64,000 nt of DNA from Rhipicephalus microplus (lineage: Eukaryota > Arthropoda > Arachnida > Ixodida > Ixodidae): assembly GCF_043290135.1 (NCBI RefSeq), contig NC_134709.1, forward strand, positions 69,802,456 through 69,866,455, read 5' to 3'. Positions 51,970 through 62,375 of the stretch are shown here, piece after piece. Positions within the stretch are counted from its first letter, which is position 1; each line of letters opens with the position of its first letter. The translations under genes were made by a program, and so were the position numbers. The notes beneath the pieces were generated by a model. That model was not told the origin of the DNA, searched no databases, and saw nothing but the letters and a program-made list of their open reading frames with translations.

Positions 51970-52612
51970 ATGTGCTCCACCCCATTCTTATTCTTCTAGT
52001 TACTTCAATCTCGTGGTTCGGCTCCGTGGTTATTACCTTCCGTAAGTAGACATAGTCTTTTACAACTTCAAGTGCACTATTACCCATATCGAAGCGCTGC
52101 TCTCTTTCGAGGTTGTTGTACATTGCTTTCGTTTTCTCCAGAATAATTTTAAGGCCCACCTTTCTGCTCTCCTTGTCTAACTCCGTAATCATGAGTTGCA
52201 ATTCGTCCCCTGAGTTACTCAGCAATGCAATGTCATCGGCGAAGCACAGGTTACAAAGGTATTCTTTATTAACTCTTATCCCTAACTGTTCCCATTCTAG
52301 GCCTCTGAAAACCTCCTGTAAGCATGCGGTAAATAGCATTGGGGAGATTGTGTCCCACTGCCTTACAACCTTTTTGATTGGTATTCTGTTGCTTTCTTTA
52401 TGAAGCACTATGGTAGCAGTTGTTCCCCTGTAGATTTCTTCCAGGATGTTTATATATACTTCATCGACGCCCTGATTCCGCAGTGTCTGCATGACGGCTG
52501 ATATTTCTACTGAATCAAATGCTTTACCGTAATATATGAAGGCTATGTATAGTGGTTGGTTATAATCTGAGCATTTCTCTATGTCCTGACTGATAGTATG
52601 AATGTGGTTCAT
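51944..52612 (-). pseudogene. RTE reverse transcriptase, palm and thumb
   Basis: 222 codons: AFIYYGKAFDSVEISAVM (motif A, with Asp changed to Tyr in FxDYxKAFD-type context), LEEIYRGTTATIVL, RQWDTISPMLFTACLQEVF (motif B; the usual RQGD is RQWD), LCNLCFADDIALLSN (FADD box intact), GLKIILEKTKAM and VKDYVYLRKVITTE. The motif A and B substitutions suggest it is inactive. Confidence 0.85.
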
Positions 52613-52698
52613 TGTTGAGTAGCCTGTTCGAAATCCTGCTTGTTACTGTGGTTGATTGAATTATAATGTTTTCTTAACTTTGCATTGTTAAATAGCTA

Positions 52699-52932
52699 TT
52701 ACACTACGGATAGCAAGGTGATCGGCCTGTGATTCTTCAAGTCCTTTTCATCTCCTTTCTTATGTAATAAGATGATGTTAGCACTCTTCCAACTCTTTAA
52801 CACTTTTCCCGTCAGGAGGCACCTCGTAAAGAGGGTAACTAGTTCTTTTAACACGATCTGTCCTTTATCTTTCAGCAGATCTGATGTTACCTGGTCCTCA
52901 CCAGCAGCTTTACCTTTTCGCATGCTCTCCAA
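52699..52932 (-). pseudogene. RTE reverse transcriptase, N-terminal fingers
   Basis: It contains KGKAAGEDQVTSDLLKDKG, LVTLFTRCLLTGKVLKSWKSANIILLHKKGDEKDLKNHRPITLLSVV, the RT start of RTE elements (NYRPITLLS is NHRPITLLS here). The following 90 bp (to 52612) are out of frame. Confidence 0.8.
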
Positions 52933-53085
52933 GCTTTTTTCTGACTTCGTCTAACATTACTGGTGAGGTGTCATCTGGGTTACTGCTAGTTCGTATAGTA
53001 TTAGGTCGGAGTTTTTTCGGCTACTGCAAGGGTCTTTGCAAAACTCCTTTGCTATTTTAATTATCCTATTGGTAGTTATTTTGCC

Positions 53086-53624
53086 TTATTTGTCCCTTAG
53101 TGCATACATCGGACTTCTGCCTATCCCAAGTTTCCTCTTCACTGCTTTGACGCTTCGTCCGTTTTTCAGAGCGTGTTCAATTCTCTCCATGTTATACCTT
53201 CTTACATAGGATACTTTACACTTATTATTCAACTTAGAAAGCTCTGCCAGTGCTTTTTTTTGTCTATTGTACTGGAGACTTTCATGCTTTGGCACTTCTT
53301 ATAGAGGTTTTTCGTCTCCCGGAACAGCTTGCCAGTGTCCTGTCTAAGTACCGTACCTCCAACTTCCACTGCACACTCCGTGATGACATTCGTCAGATTA
53401 TGACTCATTGTATCTACGCTAAGGTTGGTTTTCTCAATAAGAGCCGAGTACCTGTTCTGAAGCGAGACTCTGAATTCCTGTACTTTCCCTCTCAATGCTA
53501 GCTCACTGATTGGCTTCTTGCGTATCAGTTTGTGCCGTTCCTTCTTCAAGTCTAAGCGAATTCGATACCGTACCTTTCTATGGTGACTGCATCGGACCTT
53601 GCAAAGCATTTCCACATTCTGCAC
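53086..53624 (-). pseudogene. RTE linker between endonuclease and RT
   Basis: Two overlapping frames: HHRKVRYRIRLDLKKERHKL to KKHWQSFLS (53229-53624), and LQYNRQKKALAELSKLNNKC, then RYNMERIEHALKNGRSVKAVKRKLGIGR (53086-53295). They are basic, helix-forming sequences of the region between the domains. One frameshift near 53230-53295 separates them. Confidence 0.65.
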
Positions 53625-53693
53625 GATGCCTGGGTGTGCACTCAGTATAAAGGCTATCTCGTTCTTATTTTCGCCATTAGGGCTCCTCCATGT

Positions 53694-54023
53694 CTACTTA
53701 CAGTTCCCTCGCTTTCGGTACAAAGTATTCAAATTCCGTAAATTATTGCGTTCAGTGAATTCTACTAGAAGCTGCCCTCTGGCATTTCCAGTACTGATGC
53801 CATAATCTTCTACTGCCTGGTCTCCAGTCTGTTTCTTCCCTACTTTTGCATTAAAGTCTCCCATTAGTATAGTATACTGTGTTTTTACCTTACTCATTGC
53901 TGATTCCACGTCTTCATAGAAGCTTTCAACTGAAGCGTAATCATGGCTGGATGTAGGCGCGTAAGTCTGTACCACTTTCATCTTGTATCTCTTATTGAGT
54001 TTAATTACGATACCTACCACCAT
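53694..54023 (-). pseudogene. RTE AP-endonuclease, C-terminal half
   Basis: The frame has KVVQTYAPTSSHDYASVESFYEDVE and YTILMGDFNAKVG, the AP-endonuclease GDFNAKVG motif, then ARGQLLVEFTERNNLRNLNT. The domain start is missing, so the element is truncated near 54030. Confidence 0.85.
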
Positions 54024-54030
54024 TTTAGGC

Positions 54031-55670
54031 CCTTTATAGCCCCATATAATCTCAAAGCGAGTGTTGCTGAACCAAACAGTGGGCTGTGGACATTTGTAGT
54101 TTGTCCGACTTTCTCAGATAATATACCTGATAAATATGTCAAGGTTTTTTTCAATGTACCGTGGTATCGTTTCAATGCATGCAAATGTAGTTGTAATTTA
54201 TTATAAAATATAAAAAGCATCCAGTTCATCAATGGCGGGGTGTTTTGCGGGGTCATACAATGTTGTGGAGCCATATATCTTGTGATTAGCGTGGAAAGCA
54301 CAGTTATCTACAATGTGTAAGATGAACATCCAAAGGATTGAAACTTCTGAGCTACGTTGAAGTGCAATATTATGGTGTACTGTTTTTGCTAAAAATATTA
54401 CATTTTTAGTTTTTTGTCTCCCTATATACATTTATTTTAAAAAAAACCTGAATATTACCGTAACCTATACAGATCTTTCACAATGTAATTCTCAAATTTG
54501 ATAGAAATCTAGTGTAACTTGGCGCAAATTTGTTATTTTACTAGATTTGTAAAGTTGAGAGAACCTCTATAAACAAAACTGTCCCATCACTGAAGTTTAG
54601 TAAGCAAGAAGCGCCCACTTGTCTGAGTAACGCAATGCATCAGACAAGGCTGCGTTATCAGCTTTGTGAAAGGTTATCGCTGGAAGGTAAATTGTCGCTG
54701 CAAAGCTTACGTGGCGTGCAAAAATCTATCTGTTGGTCTTATAGAACATGCACGAGAGAAAAAATTTCGTGAAATAATAAATAAATTAGTTCTATTTAAA
54801 TAGCACATGGCCGCTTCCACAAGAACCAATGTTATTCAGAATCGAAAAGTTGGTATGGGAGTATTTACGACTTTATGTGACCGGTTTTTTCCCCTTTTGG
54901 TGACAGAGCAGGATTGACCTCTTGGCTCGACAATGCTTCACAACATCATGTATTCAATTGTGCACAACTGCGACAGGAAACAAGACATCGTGCTGCTTCT
55001 TTGCTTAGGCTCTCAATAATTGGGGTCACGGCCACCTTGCAGCAGGCGGCGCTACATTTTAACGCTGTAAATGTTAGCCGTGTGATGCTTCCTGCCTCTA
55101 TGGAAATTGATGGGTACACACGACAATGAGCCTGCCAAAGCGAACTCCTGTGGTTTTGTTTAGATTTTACTTGTGATCGTATACATTATGGTCGTGCGAA
55201 AGTTCAATGCAACTGCAAAGCCCAACAGCACGACGGTGTCTGTAATACTTGGAGGTGCGCTTACTGCAAAGTTTGTAATGTCTTGGTATGTATAACTGGG
55301 AACGAAGGTTCTTACAAGACATAGCCAGCCAGTGTGCGAGTCTCAATTGAAATCGAATCGGCGTTTTCACTCGATCACCTTGGTGCTGCCCCGCCGAAAC
55401 TCGTCAAGTGGTGTTGCACTACATCCTGGATCCGCCCACCTATAATGTGACGGTGACGCCATGTGATGAACTATTCATGGGACGCCATATAGACGTTCTA
55501 GATACATAAAAAATTCCAATGGTCTGTGACGTGCTATCAGTATCTCACGGCGATGTCACGACGCAAGGTTGACAGTGGGGAGGGATACGCGATTTTTTGC
55601 CTGGGTTCCTTCGCGTGCAGGGTTTCACTCGAATGCCCGCTCAGCGATACACTTATTAGTAATATTATTA
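54031..55670. other. no gene recognised with confidence
   Basis: AT-rich sequence. A 72-codon plus-strand frame (about 54907-55129) follows a TTTTTTCCCCTTTTGGTGACAG acceptor-like site (see findings). Otherwise nothing recognised. Confidence 0.35.
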
Positions 55671-55674
55671 TCAA

Positions 55675-55715
<41 letters not shown>

Positions 55716-55757
55716 TATTATTATTATTATTATTATTAATATTGTTATTATTATTAT
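55671..55757 (+). repeat. (ATT)n microsatellite, left flank of a LINE
   Basis: TCAAATTATT followed by about 25 ATT units with ACT, AAT and GTT interruptions. The same TCAAATTATT start recurs at 58156 on the other side of the LINE. Confidence 0.95.
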
Positions 55758-56377
55758 ACACCTTGGGTAAACCCACACTTAGCACTGTATTGAATTTTAT
55801 GGCGGCTGATGATGTGTCTATTTTGGACTATCTTGAAAGGTCCTTTGATGAATTTCAGGTCCTTTACAACACTGACTGCAGGACTGATAGGCTATGGCAT
55901 TTCTTTTCAATTGTTGTAGGGAAGTGCATAGACAGCTATGTACCCAGGATTAGAAAACGCATTTGTAAAACCAATCCCTGGATTACCAGAGAAATCATTC
56001 ACACAAAAAGAAAACTAAAACGGAAACAAAAATCTTGTGCAAAAAATTGTACCCCTGAAGGAACAGCTTGCATTTCTTCAATGAGACAAGAACTGAAACG
56101 TCTGATCAAACAATCCACGGATCGGTTTTTCAATGTGACATTGACGAAATACTTGAAGGAAGCCCCCTCAAGGTTTTGGCGCTTTATAACTACCCCAGAA
56201 AGCTCCCCGAGGCCACCTGAAATTACTCAACAACGCGTTGATGATTTCAATTCTTTTTTTGCTTCTGTGTTTACTCATGATAATGACATTTTGCCCGAGT
56301 TTTCTACGTCATCATTGCAGCGGCCGATCGACGATGTGGTAATTAGCGAAGAGGGTGTCCTAAATTTTTTTGCTTAA
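55758..56377 (+). pseudogene. LINE linker upstream of RT
   Basis: The frame enters from the microsatellite and continues LEDYxERSFDEFQ-like sequence: ILDYLERSFDEFQVLYNTDC, RIRKRICKTNPWITREIIHTKRKLKRKQK, FNVTLTKYLKEAPSRFWRFI and VDDFNSFFASVFTHDND. NPWITxEI and FNSFFASVF are standard LINE linker motifs. Its open frame ends at TAA 56375-56377, 8 bp after the RT frame's ATG; the two frames differ, so one short indel near 56365 separated them. Confidence 0.85.
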
Positions 56378-57185
56378 TATAAATACAAGAAACATACCCG
56401 GCCCTGATGGTATACCAAACGAATTTCTGTACAGATACGCTGAATGGGCGGCTCGCTTCCTTACAAAAATATTTCAGTCGTCCCTGCGCAGTGGCTCTTT
56501 TCCACTAGCGTGGAAGCGGGCTAAAATTACCCCTGTTCACAAAAGTGGCTCCTCACGGGACGAGCGCAACTACCGCCCTATTTCGCTTATCAGTACATGT
56601 TCAAAGATACTCGAGCACATTATTAACAAACACCTGGTGTCCTATCTTGATACGCACAATCTATTATTTTCGAAGCAGCATGGCTTCCGCCGAGGCTTAT
56701 CTACAACTACACAGTTAATCGAATTTGTTCATGATCTTTCAAAAACTATCAATTTGCGTGGTCAAACTGATGTGGTATATTTTGATTTCGCAAAGGCATT
56801 TGATAAAGTGTCGCACTCAAAGCTCCTGTTTAAAATTGACAAACCGTTTCAAAATAATCACTTGACAAAATGGTTTTCATCCTATCTCAGCTGCCGTCAG
56901 CAGTTTGTTCAAATAAAAAATAAACAGTCTAGAGCAGTTGCAGTTATTTCCGGAGTTCCCCAGGGGAGCGTGCTGGGTCCCCTTTTATTTTTGTTATATA
57001 TAAATGACCTACCAAACCGGGTTACGGTCCCGATAAGGTTGTTTGCCGACGACTGTGTTGTTTATAGCAGAATCAAGACTGAACATGACCAAGTTAATCT
57101 AAACAACAATCTTCAAAGAATAAAGGATTGGTGCGAAGAATGGCAAATGAGTTTGAACACAGAAAAACAGTCTTTACGACTATAA
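56370..57185 (+). pseudogene. LINE reverse transcriptase
   Basis: 271 codons: PGPDGIPNEFLYRYAEW, WKRAKITPVHKSGSSRDERNYRPISLIST, KQHGFRRGLSTTTQLIEF, motif A VVYFDFAKAFDKVSH, motif B SGVPQGSVLGPLLFLLYINDLP, motif C LFADDCVVYSR, and WCEEWQMSLNTEK. All catalytic aspartates are present. The frame shifts at about 57170-57180 into the next frame. The domain copies LINE RNA at the nicked target. Confidence 0.92.
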
Positions 57186-57853
57186 CTAGAAAGATAGCGC
57201 CTCTAGATTACAACTACCAGATTGGCAATGCTTTCCTTAAGCATGTACAAAACTATAAATATCTTGGGTTATGGTTCACGCCCGATTTCCGGTGGAACAC
57301 TCATATTGATAATGTATGCTCCAGGGCTACCAAGGCACTGTATAGCCTTAGACGTAACCTTTATACCGGCCCATCTGATGTAAAGTGTCTTGCTTACAAA
57401 ACCCTTGTCAGACCTATTATTGAATATTCTAAATTTGTATGGGACCCTTACACAAAGACAAACTGCAATAAAATAGCAAAAATACAGCGACTTGGTGCGA
57501 TATTTATTTTTAATAAATATCGCTGACATCATTCACCTACTGAACTTTGTAAAAAAGCTGGACTGGATAGTCTTGAACTTAGAACCAGGATTGAGCGTCT
57601 GAAATTACTCTTCCAGTTAATTCATAATCATTTTAAACTAAACTATTCAGATTGCTTCCAGGTCAACACACAAGAACACTCCAGACATCGCCATAATATG
57701 TACATACCACCCCTAGTCCCACGTAACGATTGCTTTAAGTTTAGTTACTTTCCACGTGCTATTGAAGATTGGAATATGCTGTCAGAGTATATAATTGGTT
57801 GTTCCTCGCTTACATCATTTGAACAGAATCTAAAACGTTTATTTTCTGAATAA
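57128..57853 (+). pseudogene. LINE thumb and C-terminal region
   Basis: 57128-57526 has HVQNYKYLGLWFTPDFRWNTHI, ATKALYSLRRNLYTG, LVRPIIEYSKFVWDPYT and IAKIQRLGAIFIFNKYR, then a stop (57524-57526). After it, further reading to about 57853 shows ELRTRIERLKLLFQLI, SYFPRAIEDWNML and FEQNLKRLFSE, the natural end. Only a few lesions separate the parts. Confidence 0.88.
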
Positions 57854-58155
57854 CAGTGGTGTGCGTGTGTACTTTCTGTTGATTGCATGAGACTGTAGTA
57901 GTTGTCTTTCAAATCTTCAGCGCGGTGCAAAAGTGCCGCCTCAAATGCGTCATTTGCTGTTCTGCGCGTATGCATTGCATTGCATGTGTGTTTCATTTCT
58001 TGTTATGTATAACTTCGAGTTGCTGCTCACAATAATACCGAGAAATTATCTCGAGACCAGTACGGTACTTCTTTTTCGCAAATAATTGTTTGTACTTCCA
58101 CCCTGTAACGGCCCACTTCTGGGCTAAAAGTTTGAATAAATGAAATGAAATGAAA

Positions 58156-58159
58156 TCAA

Positions 58160-58204
<45 letters not shown>
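58156..58204 (+). repeat. (ATT)n microsatellite, right flank of the LINE
   Basis: TCAAA followed by about fourteen ATT units. It matches the left flank and is likely its target-site duplicate. Confidence 0.95.
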
Positions 58205-58205
<1 letters not shown>

Positions 58206-58690
58206 TTTGCAAACTTTGATACTCACTCGCCTATTGTGAACTTCCTGCACAGCTCTCTGCTTGATAGATCGTGTTGCCCTCAATGGCCAAACACCTTCCT
58301 TAGACACCATGGCTAGTAGAGTCCCTCAAGGTTAGTTATTAGGCCCACTAATATGTTAAATTTGCGTGAACGATGTTTCGTTTCCAATTCGTCATTGTCC
58401 TTTCTGTTTTTTGCCAATTACATCAAGATATTTAACGAAGTTTATTCAGTTAACAACGGTCGCTTGCTGCAGTCACATTTGTGTTCTTTGTCTGATTGGT
58501 GTGACAAGCATAACCCTTTTCTGAATACCTGACACACCTGACTCATGATTATCTCGCAAAACAGCCGTTGTGTCATTTTCGTACTCCGTCAATGCCAAGT
58601 TGTTATGTAAAGTTTATGAATTCATGGATAGTGATTTCACTTTTGATAGCACGCTAAACTTTTCTGCTCACTCTAAACGTGTACTGCCAC
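58205..58690 (+). pseudogene. older LINE RT fragment
   Basis: Plus-strand readings in several frames: MASRVPQGxLLGP (motif B, near 58310-58340), FANYIKIF near 58410-58435, where FADDIKIF is expected so both aspartates are lost, SDWCDKHN near 58492-58515, and SVNAKLLCKVYE, then FTFDSTLNFSAH near 58590-58670. It is a different LINE family from the one upstream and more decayed. Confidence 0.7.
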
Positions 58691-58930
58691 GCGAGGCCTT
58701 CGCTCTCTGGGGCTGTGTTTGCTGAATCTTTCGAGAATTCAGTTCTTCTACAGCCATCCGTGACAGAGAAAAAGGAAGGCCGTGAGGTTAACCAGATATT
58801 GGCATCTGGTTTGCTACCCATCACTTGGTGTGGGGAAACAGGGGCAAAAAGGAGGGGGTAGACAGAGAGAGAGAGAAAAAAACTCACGTGCACTCATCAA
58901 AAAACGAAAACACACACAGGAAGGGCGTTC
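58691..58930. other. no gene; low-complexity repeat
   Basis: Contains an AGAGAGAGAGAG tract (58863-58876) and a purine-rich GGCAAAAAGGAGGGGGTAGA stretch. The phrase GTGAGGTTAACCAGATATTG resembles a common dispersed tick repeat, from memory. Confidence 0.35.
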
Positions 58931-58933
58931 TGG

Positions 58934-59454
58934 CTACAACCGTTCAGAAAGGCCGGTCGATCGAAACAAGTGTAGTAGCGCTTTCAGGGCCGTCTTCTGT
59001 GAAGTTGCATCTTGTCGATATTGTAGAATCCGTTCCTCCGACAGAGGTTGATTATCTAATTTGCTGAGTTCCTTGCGAAGACATAGTCGTTGTCTACTAT
59101 ACTCAAGGCAGTCACAAAGGATAAGTTGGATGTTTTCTCTTTGCCACAGCGGCCACATGCTGCAGTGTCAGCCATCCCAATGCGGAAAGCATAGGCGTTG
59201 GTAAATGCAATGCCCAACCACAGCCTACATAAAAGGGTCTGGTCTGCTCGGCAAAGTCTAGAGGGGACTTGAAGACAACGTAGGGTCAAGCGAGTACAAT
59301 CGGGCATGCTTGAATTGCGGCCGATTGCATTGTGATGGCGTTTGCTGGCGAGCAAGCCAGCGGAGCTTTCGCGCAGCATCTGTGCTCGAAAGTGGTAAAA
59401 ATAGTTCATGATCTTCTGCGTGGGCTGAGCGGGCAACTTGTTCGGCCCGTTCAT
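58934..59454 (-). pseudogene. C-terminal Cys/His tail of the RNase H LINE
   Basis: 59056-59454 has RADQTLLCRLWLGIAFTNAYAFRIGMADTAACGRCGKEKT, with the C-x2-C. The rest of the tail is shifted into 58934-59158, where RENIQLILCDCLEYSRQR gives the H/C-x-C part and ELSKLDNQPLSEERIL the end. One frameshift at about 59100-59155 separates them. Confidence 0.75.
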
Positions 59455-59611
59455 TGCGGATGATTCTGCATTGACTTGGTAACCACTGAAATGTAATTGT
59501 CAGCTAGGTGGCCTTTGTCAGCCAGGTGGTCTATAACCTATGCTATCTCTAGTACCAGCTGCTCGTGCACTCCACGGAGTAAGGCTGATGGTAGAAATCA
59601 CAGTGGCGCCT

Positions 59612-59869
59612 TCAAGTCGCAGGAAATAGTCCACTTGTGTGTAGGTTGATCAATGATTTCGACGCGGTGCGAAGTGCAGTCAATTCGGCTGACGTTGATG
59701 TTGTTGCGTGGAATAACTTGAATTTAATCGCCATGACCAACCTCGGTATCAAAAATGTTCCGGTTGAGCTGTTCGGCTTAACCGCTCTGTCAGTGTATAT
59801 ATGTATGGAGTCTTGGTATTTTCCACACAAGAGAAGTAGTAAGAGCTGCTTAAAAGCCGATGCCGACAA
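59612..59869 (-). pseudogene. RNase H domain of the LINE
   Basis: SIHIYTDRAVKPN holds the first catalytic Asp (usually YTDGS; here the Gly-Ser is Arg-Ala), and TSTSAELTALRTASKSL holds the catalytic Glu. The domain's C-terminal half is not readable as one frame. Confidence 0.75.
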
Positions 59870-60044
59870 ATTGATTTTTTTTTTGGACGCCAGGTATGGT
59901 AATATTATTAATTGGTTCAGCGAGGCACCATGACGGAGTCACAGATCTAGCGGCAGGAGAGAAGGAAGTTGGGATCGACTCCCCATGTGCGGTCACTGTT
60001 TTGCAGTAAGATATGCGTGGTCGGTCCACTGGTAGAGAGGCTAG

Positions 60045-60380
60045 TTAATGTCGAGGAGTTCGAGCGAGGTGTCGTATATGTGTCCTCGGCACTTCAACAT
60101 TAATGTGGGTCTTGATGAGGTTGTCCCTTGTGATGGCGATAGTTGCCGCTGTTGACGCACTTTGGGGCAAGCCTAAACATATCCGGAGTGCTTGAGCCTG
60201 GACACTTTGAAGCATTCGTATGCTTGTTTTACTTGCGTTGGTTAACACAGGTAGGCTGTACCGAGGGAATCCAAGGAAAAGAATCCTGTATAGTCGCAAC
60301 ATAGCAGTTGGGGACATTCCCCAGTTCTTTCCAGCGAAGAACTTGAACAAATCACAGATGCCTGTCAATCGCCTTTTCAT
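60045..60380 (-). pseudogene. thumb and connection region of the RNase H LINE
   Basis: It reads RLTGICDLFKFFAGKNWGMSPTAMLRLYRILFLGFPRYSLPVL and SVQAQALRICLGLPQSAST, the WG-x-S-x8-Y-x4 and ALRxCLGLP blocks after the RT in this LINE type. Confidence 0.75.
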
Positions 60381-60599
60381 GTATGATACATGTGAGCTCT
60401 ATGAGAGGTCTCTGTCAATTATAACACTTAGGAACTTGTATGATCGGAGGTGACGTATCCATTCCCTGGTTATGAGAACGCTGTAGTTCTGTATTGGTTT
60501 GCGCGTAAGTGCCACAAGTGCACATTTCTCAGAAAAAATTTTCAGACGTCGTTTACGAAGGTAAATAGCAGCTTGAGTGGCAGCTCTGTGAATTCACGC

Positions 60600-61200
60600 T
60601 CACAGCTGTAGACGTGTTACTGCAGACGACCAAACGCAGATGTCGTCCGTGTACATTGGGAATCTGACAGTAATTGGCAGATGCTCATGGAGAGCAATTT
60701 GCGTACAGGGCTAAGTACGCCCCCCTGAGGAACACCACGGCGGCTGTAATGTAGCAAAGTGTCACCATCCTCGATTCTCATCAAAAAGGATCGCTCAGAG
60801 AGATAGCTGCTTAGCCACTAAAACATCAAACCACCCACTTCTACCTCTATAGAGCGGTGAGGATAGCTTCATGAGTGACGTTATCATACGTCCTTTTAAC
60901 ATCAAGAAATAAAGAAGCGCAGAGACGCTTACGGCCTTTTTCGTGTTGCACGTAGCTGACCAGGTCTATGACGCTATCAATTGGTGATCGGCAACGGCGG
61001 AAACCCGTCGTGGCGTCTGGGTAGATGTGATGCTCCAGGAACTAATCAAGCCATCCTAGTACCATCCTCTTCATCACTTTGCCAAAACAATTAGCCAGTG
61101 CAATCGGGTGGTATGATGTGAGTGCCAATGGTGACTTGCCAGGCTTCAGTATTTGAACGAAACGGCTGGTCTTCAAATTAACTGGTGTAGGGAGGTGCCC
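60600..61200 (-). pseudogene. RT palm of the RNase H LINE, fragmented
   Basis: In successive minus-strand frames: LALTSYHPIALANCFGKVMKRM (about 61080-61130), SLFLDVKRTYDNVTHEAI (motif A, about 60868-60915), GVPQGGVLSP (motif B, about 60715-60735) and MYTDDICVWSS (motif C as YTDD, about 60630-60660). Stops and shifts lie between all of these, so no long open frame exists. Confidence 0.75.
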
Positions 61201-61205
61201 TCTCG

Positions 61206-61688
61206 CTACGAATCATTGTATATCTCGAGGAGTGCACTTCTCGCACAATCACCAAGGTGACACATTGCTCTGTTTGATATTCCATCAGGCCCGGGTACTG
61301 ATGTTCGTTTGCATAAGGCCAGTGCTGTTTTAAGCTTATGAATAGAAAAAAATAGGTCCATGCGGTGATCGTGTGATGTCGTGCCACCACGTGAGAGCGT
61401 GGAGATGTTGGGATCTGCGAGCTGACCAGATAATTTGGCACAGACCTCTTCTGCCCCGTATACCTCCGATCTCTCTTGAGAGAGGGCTAGAGCTTTGAAC
61501 GTGGACCGCTGAATGGGAGCTGTCCAAAGCCCTCTTGCTGTCTTCCACAAGTGTGATAAAGGCTTGCGGGGATCTAACGACGCGCAGAAATCTCCCCAAC
61601 ATTGTAACTTTAGCTTGTTTATGCAGCGTTGTATCTTCTTCCGAAGACGTCTAGCGGTTGAAAAATCGTCGATATACAGCCTTCCCAA
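61206..61688 (-). pseudogene. linker and RT start of the RNase H LINE
   Basis: 160 codons: RRLRKKIQRCINKLKLQCWGDFCASLDPRKPLSHLWKTARGL, the linker motif, then LKTALALCKRTSVPGPDGISNRAM (RT start, PGPDGIS). The endonuclease would lie upstream but is not visible beyond 61735. Confidence 0.8.
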
Positions 61689-61738
61689 AATGGTACGCCA
61701 CTATATGTCTCAAACTCAACTTGAATCTGCATCTGTGG

Positions 61739-61770
61739 TAAGGTATGGCATTGCTAAATGCCATACCTTA
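61739..61770. repeat. perfect 14 bp stem hairpin
   Basis: TAAGGTATGGCATT, loop GCTA, AATGCCATACCTTA. It is an exact inverted repeat lying just beyond the 5' border of the minus-strand LINE. Confidence 0.95.
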
Positions 61771-61909
61771 AAGTGACCGACGCCTTTAGGAGAGTCTAGA
61801 AAAAAGTTATCAGAATTTCCAAGCACTGTTTTCATAAAAAAGCCTGTTGATCTTGTTTCAACGCTGCAAAATTATTATCATTCCCATCCCTTCACTGCCG
61901 AAATAGTCG

Positions 61910-62375
61910 CGCTGATCAGTTATTTTTTACAGCGGAAGCTGTAATGATATCACAACTCGGGTCAACGCATGTTGTCCGCTGCCGCCACCGCCGGTGTCTG
62001 TAACCACATCACGTGAAACAGAAAAAAACCTCGCACCAATGACACAGTGGGGCTTGAACCCGGGTCTGTTGGGTGCCAGCCAAATATTCTGTCACTGAGT
62101 TATGCAAGCACTTCTAACTTGTCAAACTTGCTTTAGGCAGGCATGACCTAGCACCAATGGCACCGTGGGGCTCGAACCCGGGTCCGCTGGGTGCCCGCCC
62201 AGTATTCTGCGAATGAGCTACTCTGGTGCTTGTTACTTATTGTCAAACTTGCCTTATGCATGCTTGATGTCGGGAAAGCAATCGCGTTAGTACGACTTAT
62301 AAAGCGTTTTACAACAGTGAAAGAACAAGTCGTCACACAATATGATTAGTGTAACGAGTGGGCCGTCCAATGCTT
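61910..62375 (-). repeat. two tRNA-derived SINE heads (second family) in tandem
   Basis: On the minus strand, two tRNA-like blocks occur about 115 bp apart: GAGTAGCTCATTCGCAGAAT with GGGTTCGAGCCCCACGGTGC (62160-62230), and a second with ACCCGGGTTCAAGCCCCACT (62040-62105). The upstream segment near 62280-62375 (GGACGGCCCACTCGTTAC on minus) parallels the part before the tRNA-like block at 15125 and 17890. Confidence 0.65.

Larger units (their letters stand above)
51418..54030 (-). mobile_element. RTE-type LINE, 5'-truncated, with (ATG)n tail
   Basis: Minus-strand order: endonuclease end (53694-54023), linker (53086-53624), RT start (52699-52932), RT palm to thumb (51944-52612), C-terminal region (51469-51969), then an AGC/ATG trinucleotide tail (51418-51488 on plus). 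The copy at 20436-21205 is a shorter member. Flanks TTTAGAGCC (left) and TTTAGGCCC (right) are too weak to claim a target duplication. Confidence 0.9.
55758..58155 (+). mobile_element. 5'-truncated CR1/Jockey-type LINE with long readable RT
   Basis: Plus-strand order: linker (55758-56377), RT (56370-57185), thumb and C-terminal region (57128-57526), terminal part to a stop near 57853, then a 3' UTR ending in AAATGAAATGAAATGAAA. It lacks the endonuclease. It is the best-preserved LINE in the window and the sister of the relic at 1040-3155. The ATT microsatellite flanks it on both sides. Confidence 0.92.
58934..61735 (-). mobile_element. LINE with RNase H domain, 5'-truncated
   Basis: Minus-strand order: linker and RT start (61206-61688), RT palm (60380-61200, fragmented), thumb (60045-60380), RNase H (59612-59869), C-terminal Cys/His tail (58934-59454). 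The plus-strand scrap at 3165-3600 is from the same family. Many stops and frameshifts occur throughout. Confidence 0.85.

Noticed and set aside
51400..54045. Target-site duplication of the large RTE copy (TTTAGAGCC/TTTAGGCCC)
   Set aside because: Two mismatches and unclear borders make chance similarity too likely.
62145..62235. Functional tRNA gene on the minus strand
   Set aside because: A second diverged copy sits directly adjacent and the same flanking sequence occurs at 15.1 and 17.9 kb, which marks a SINE family.
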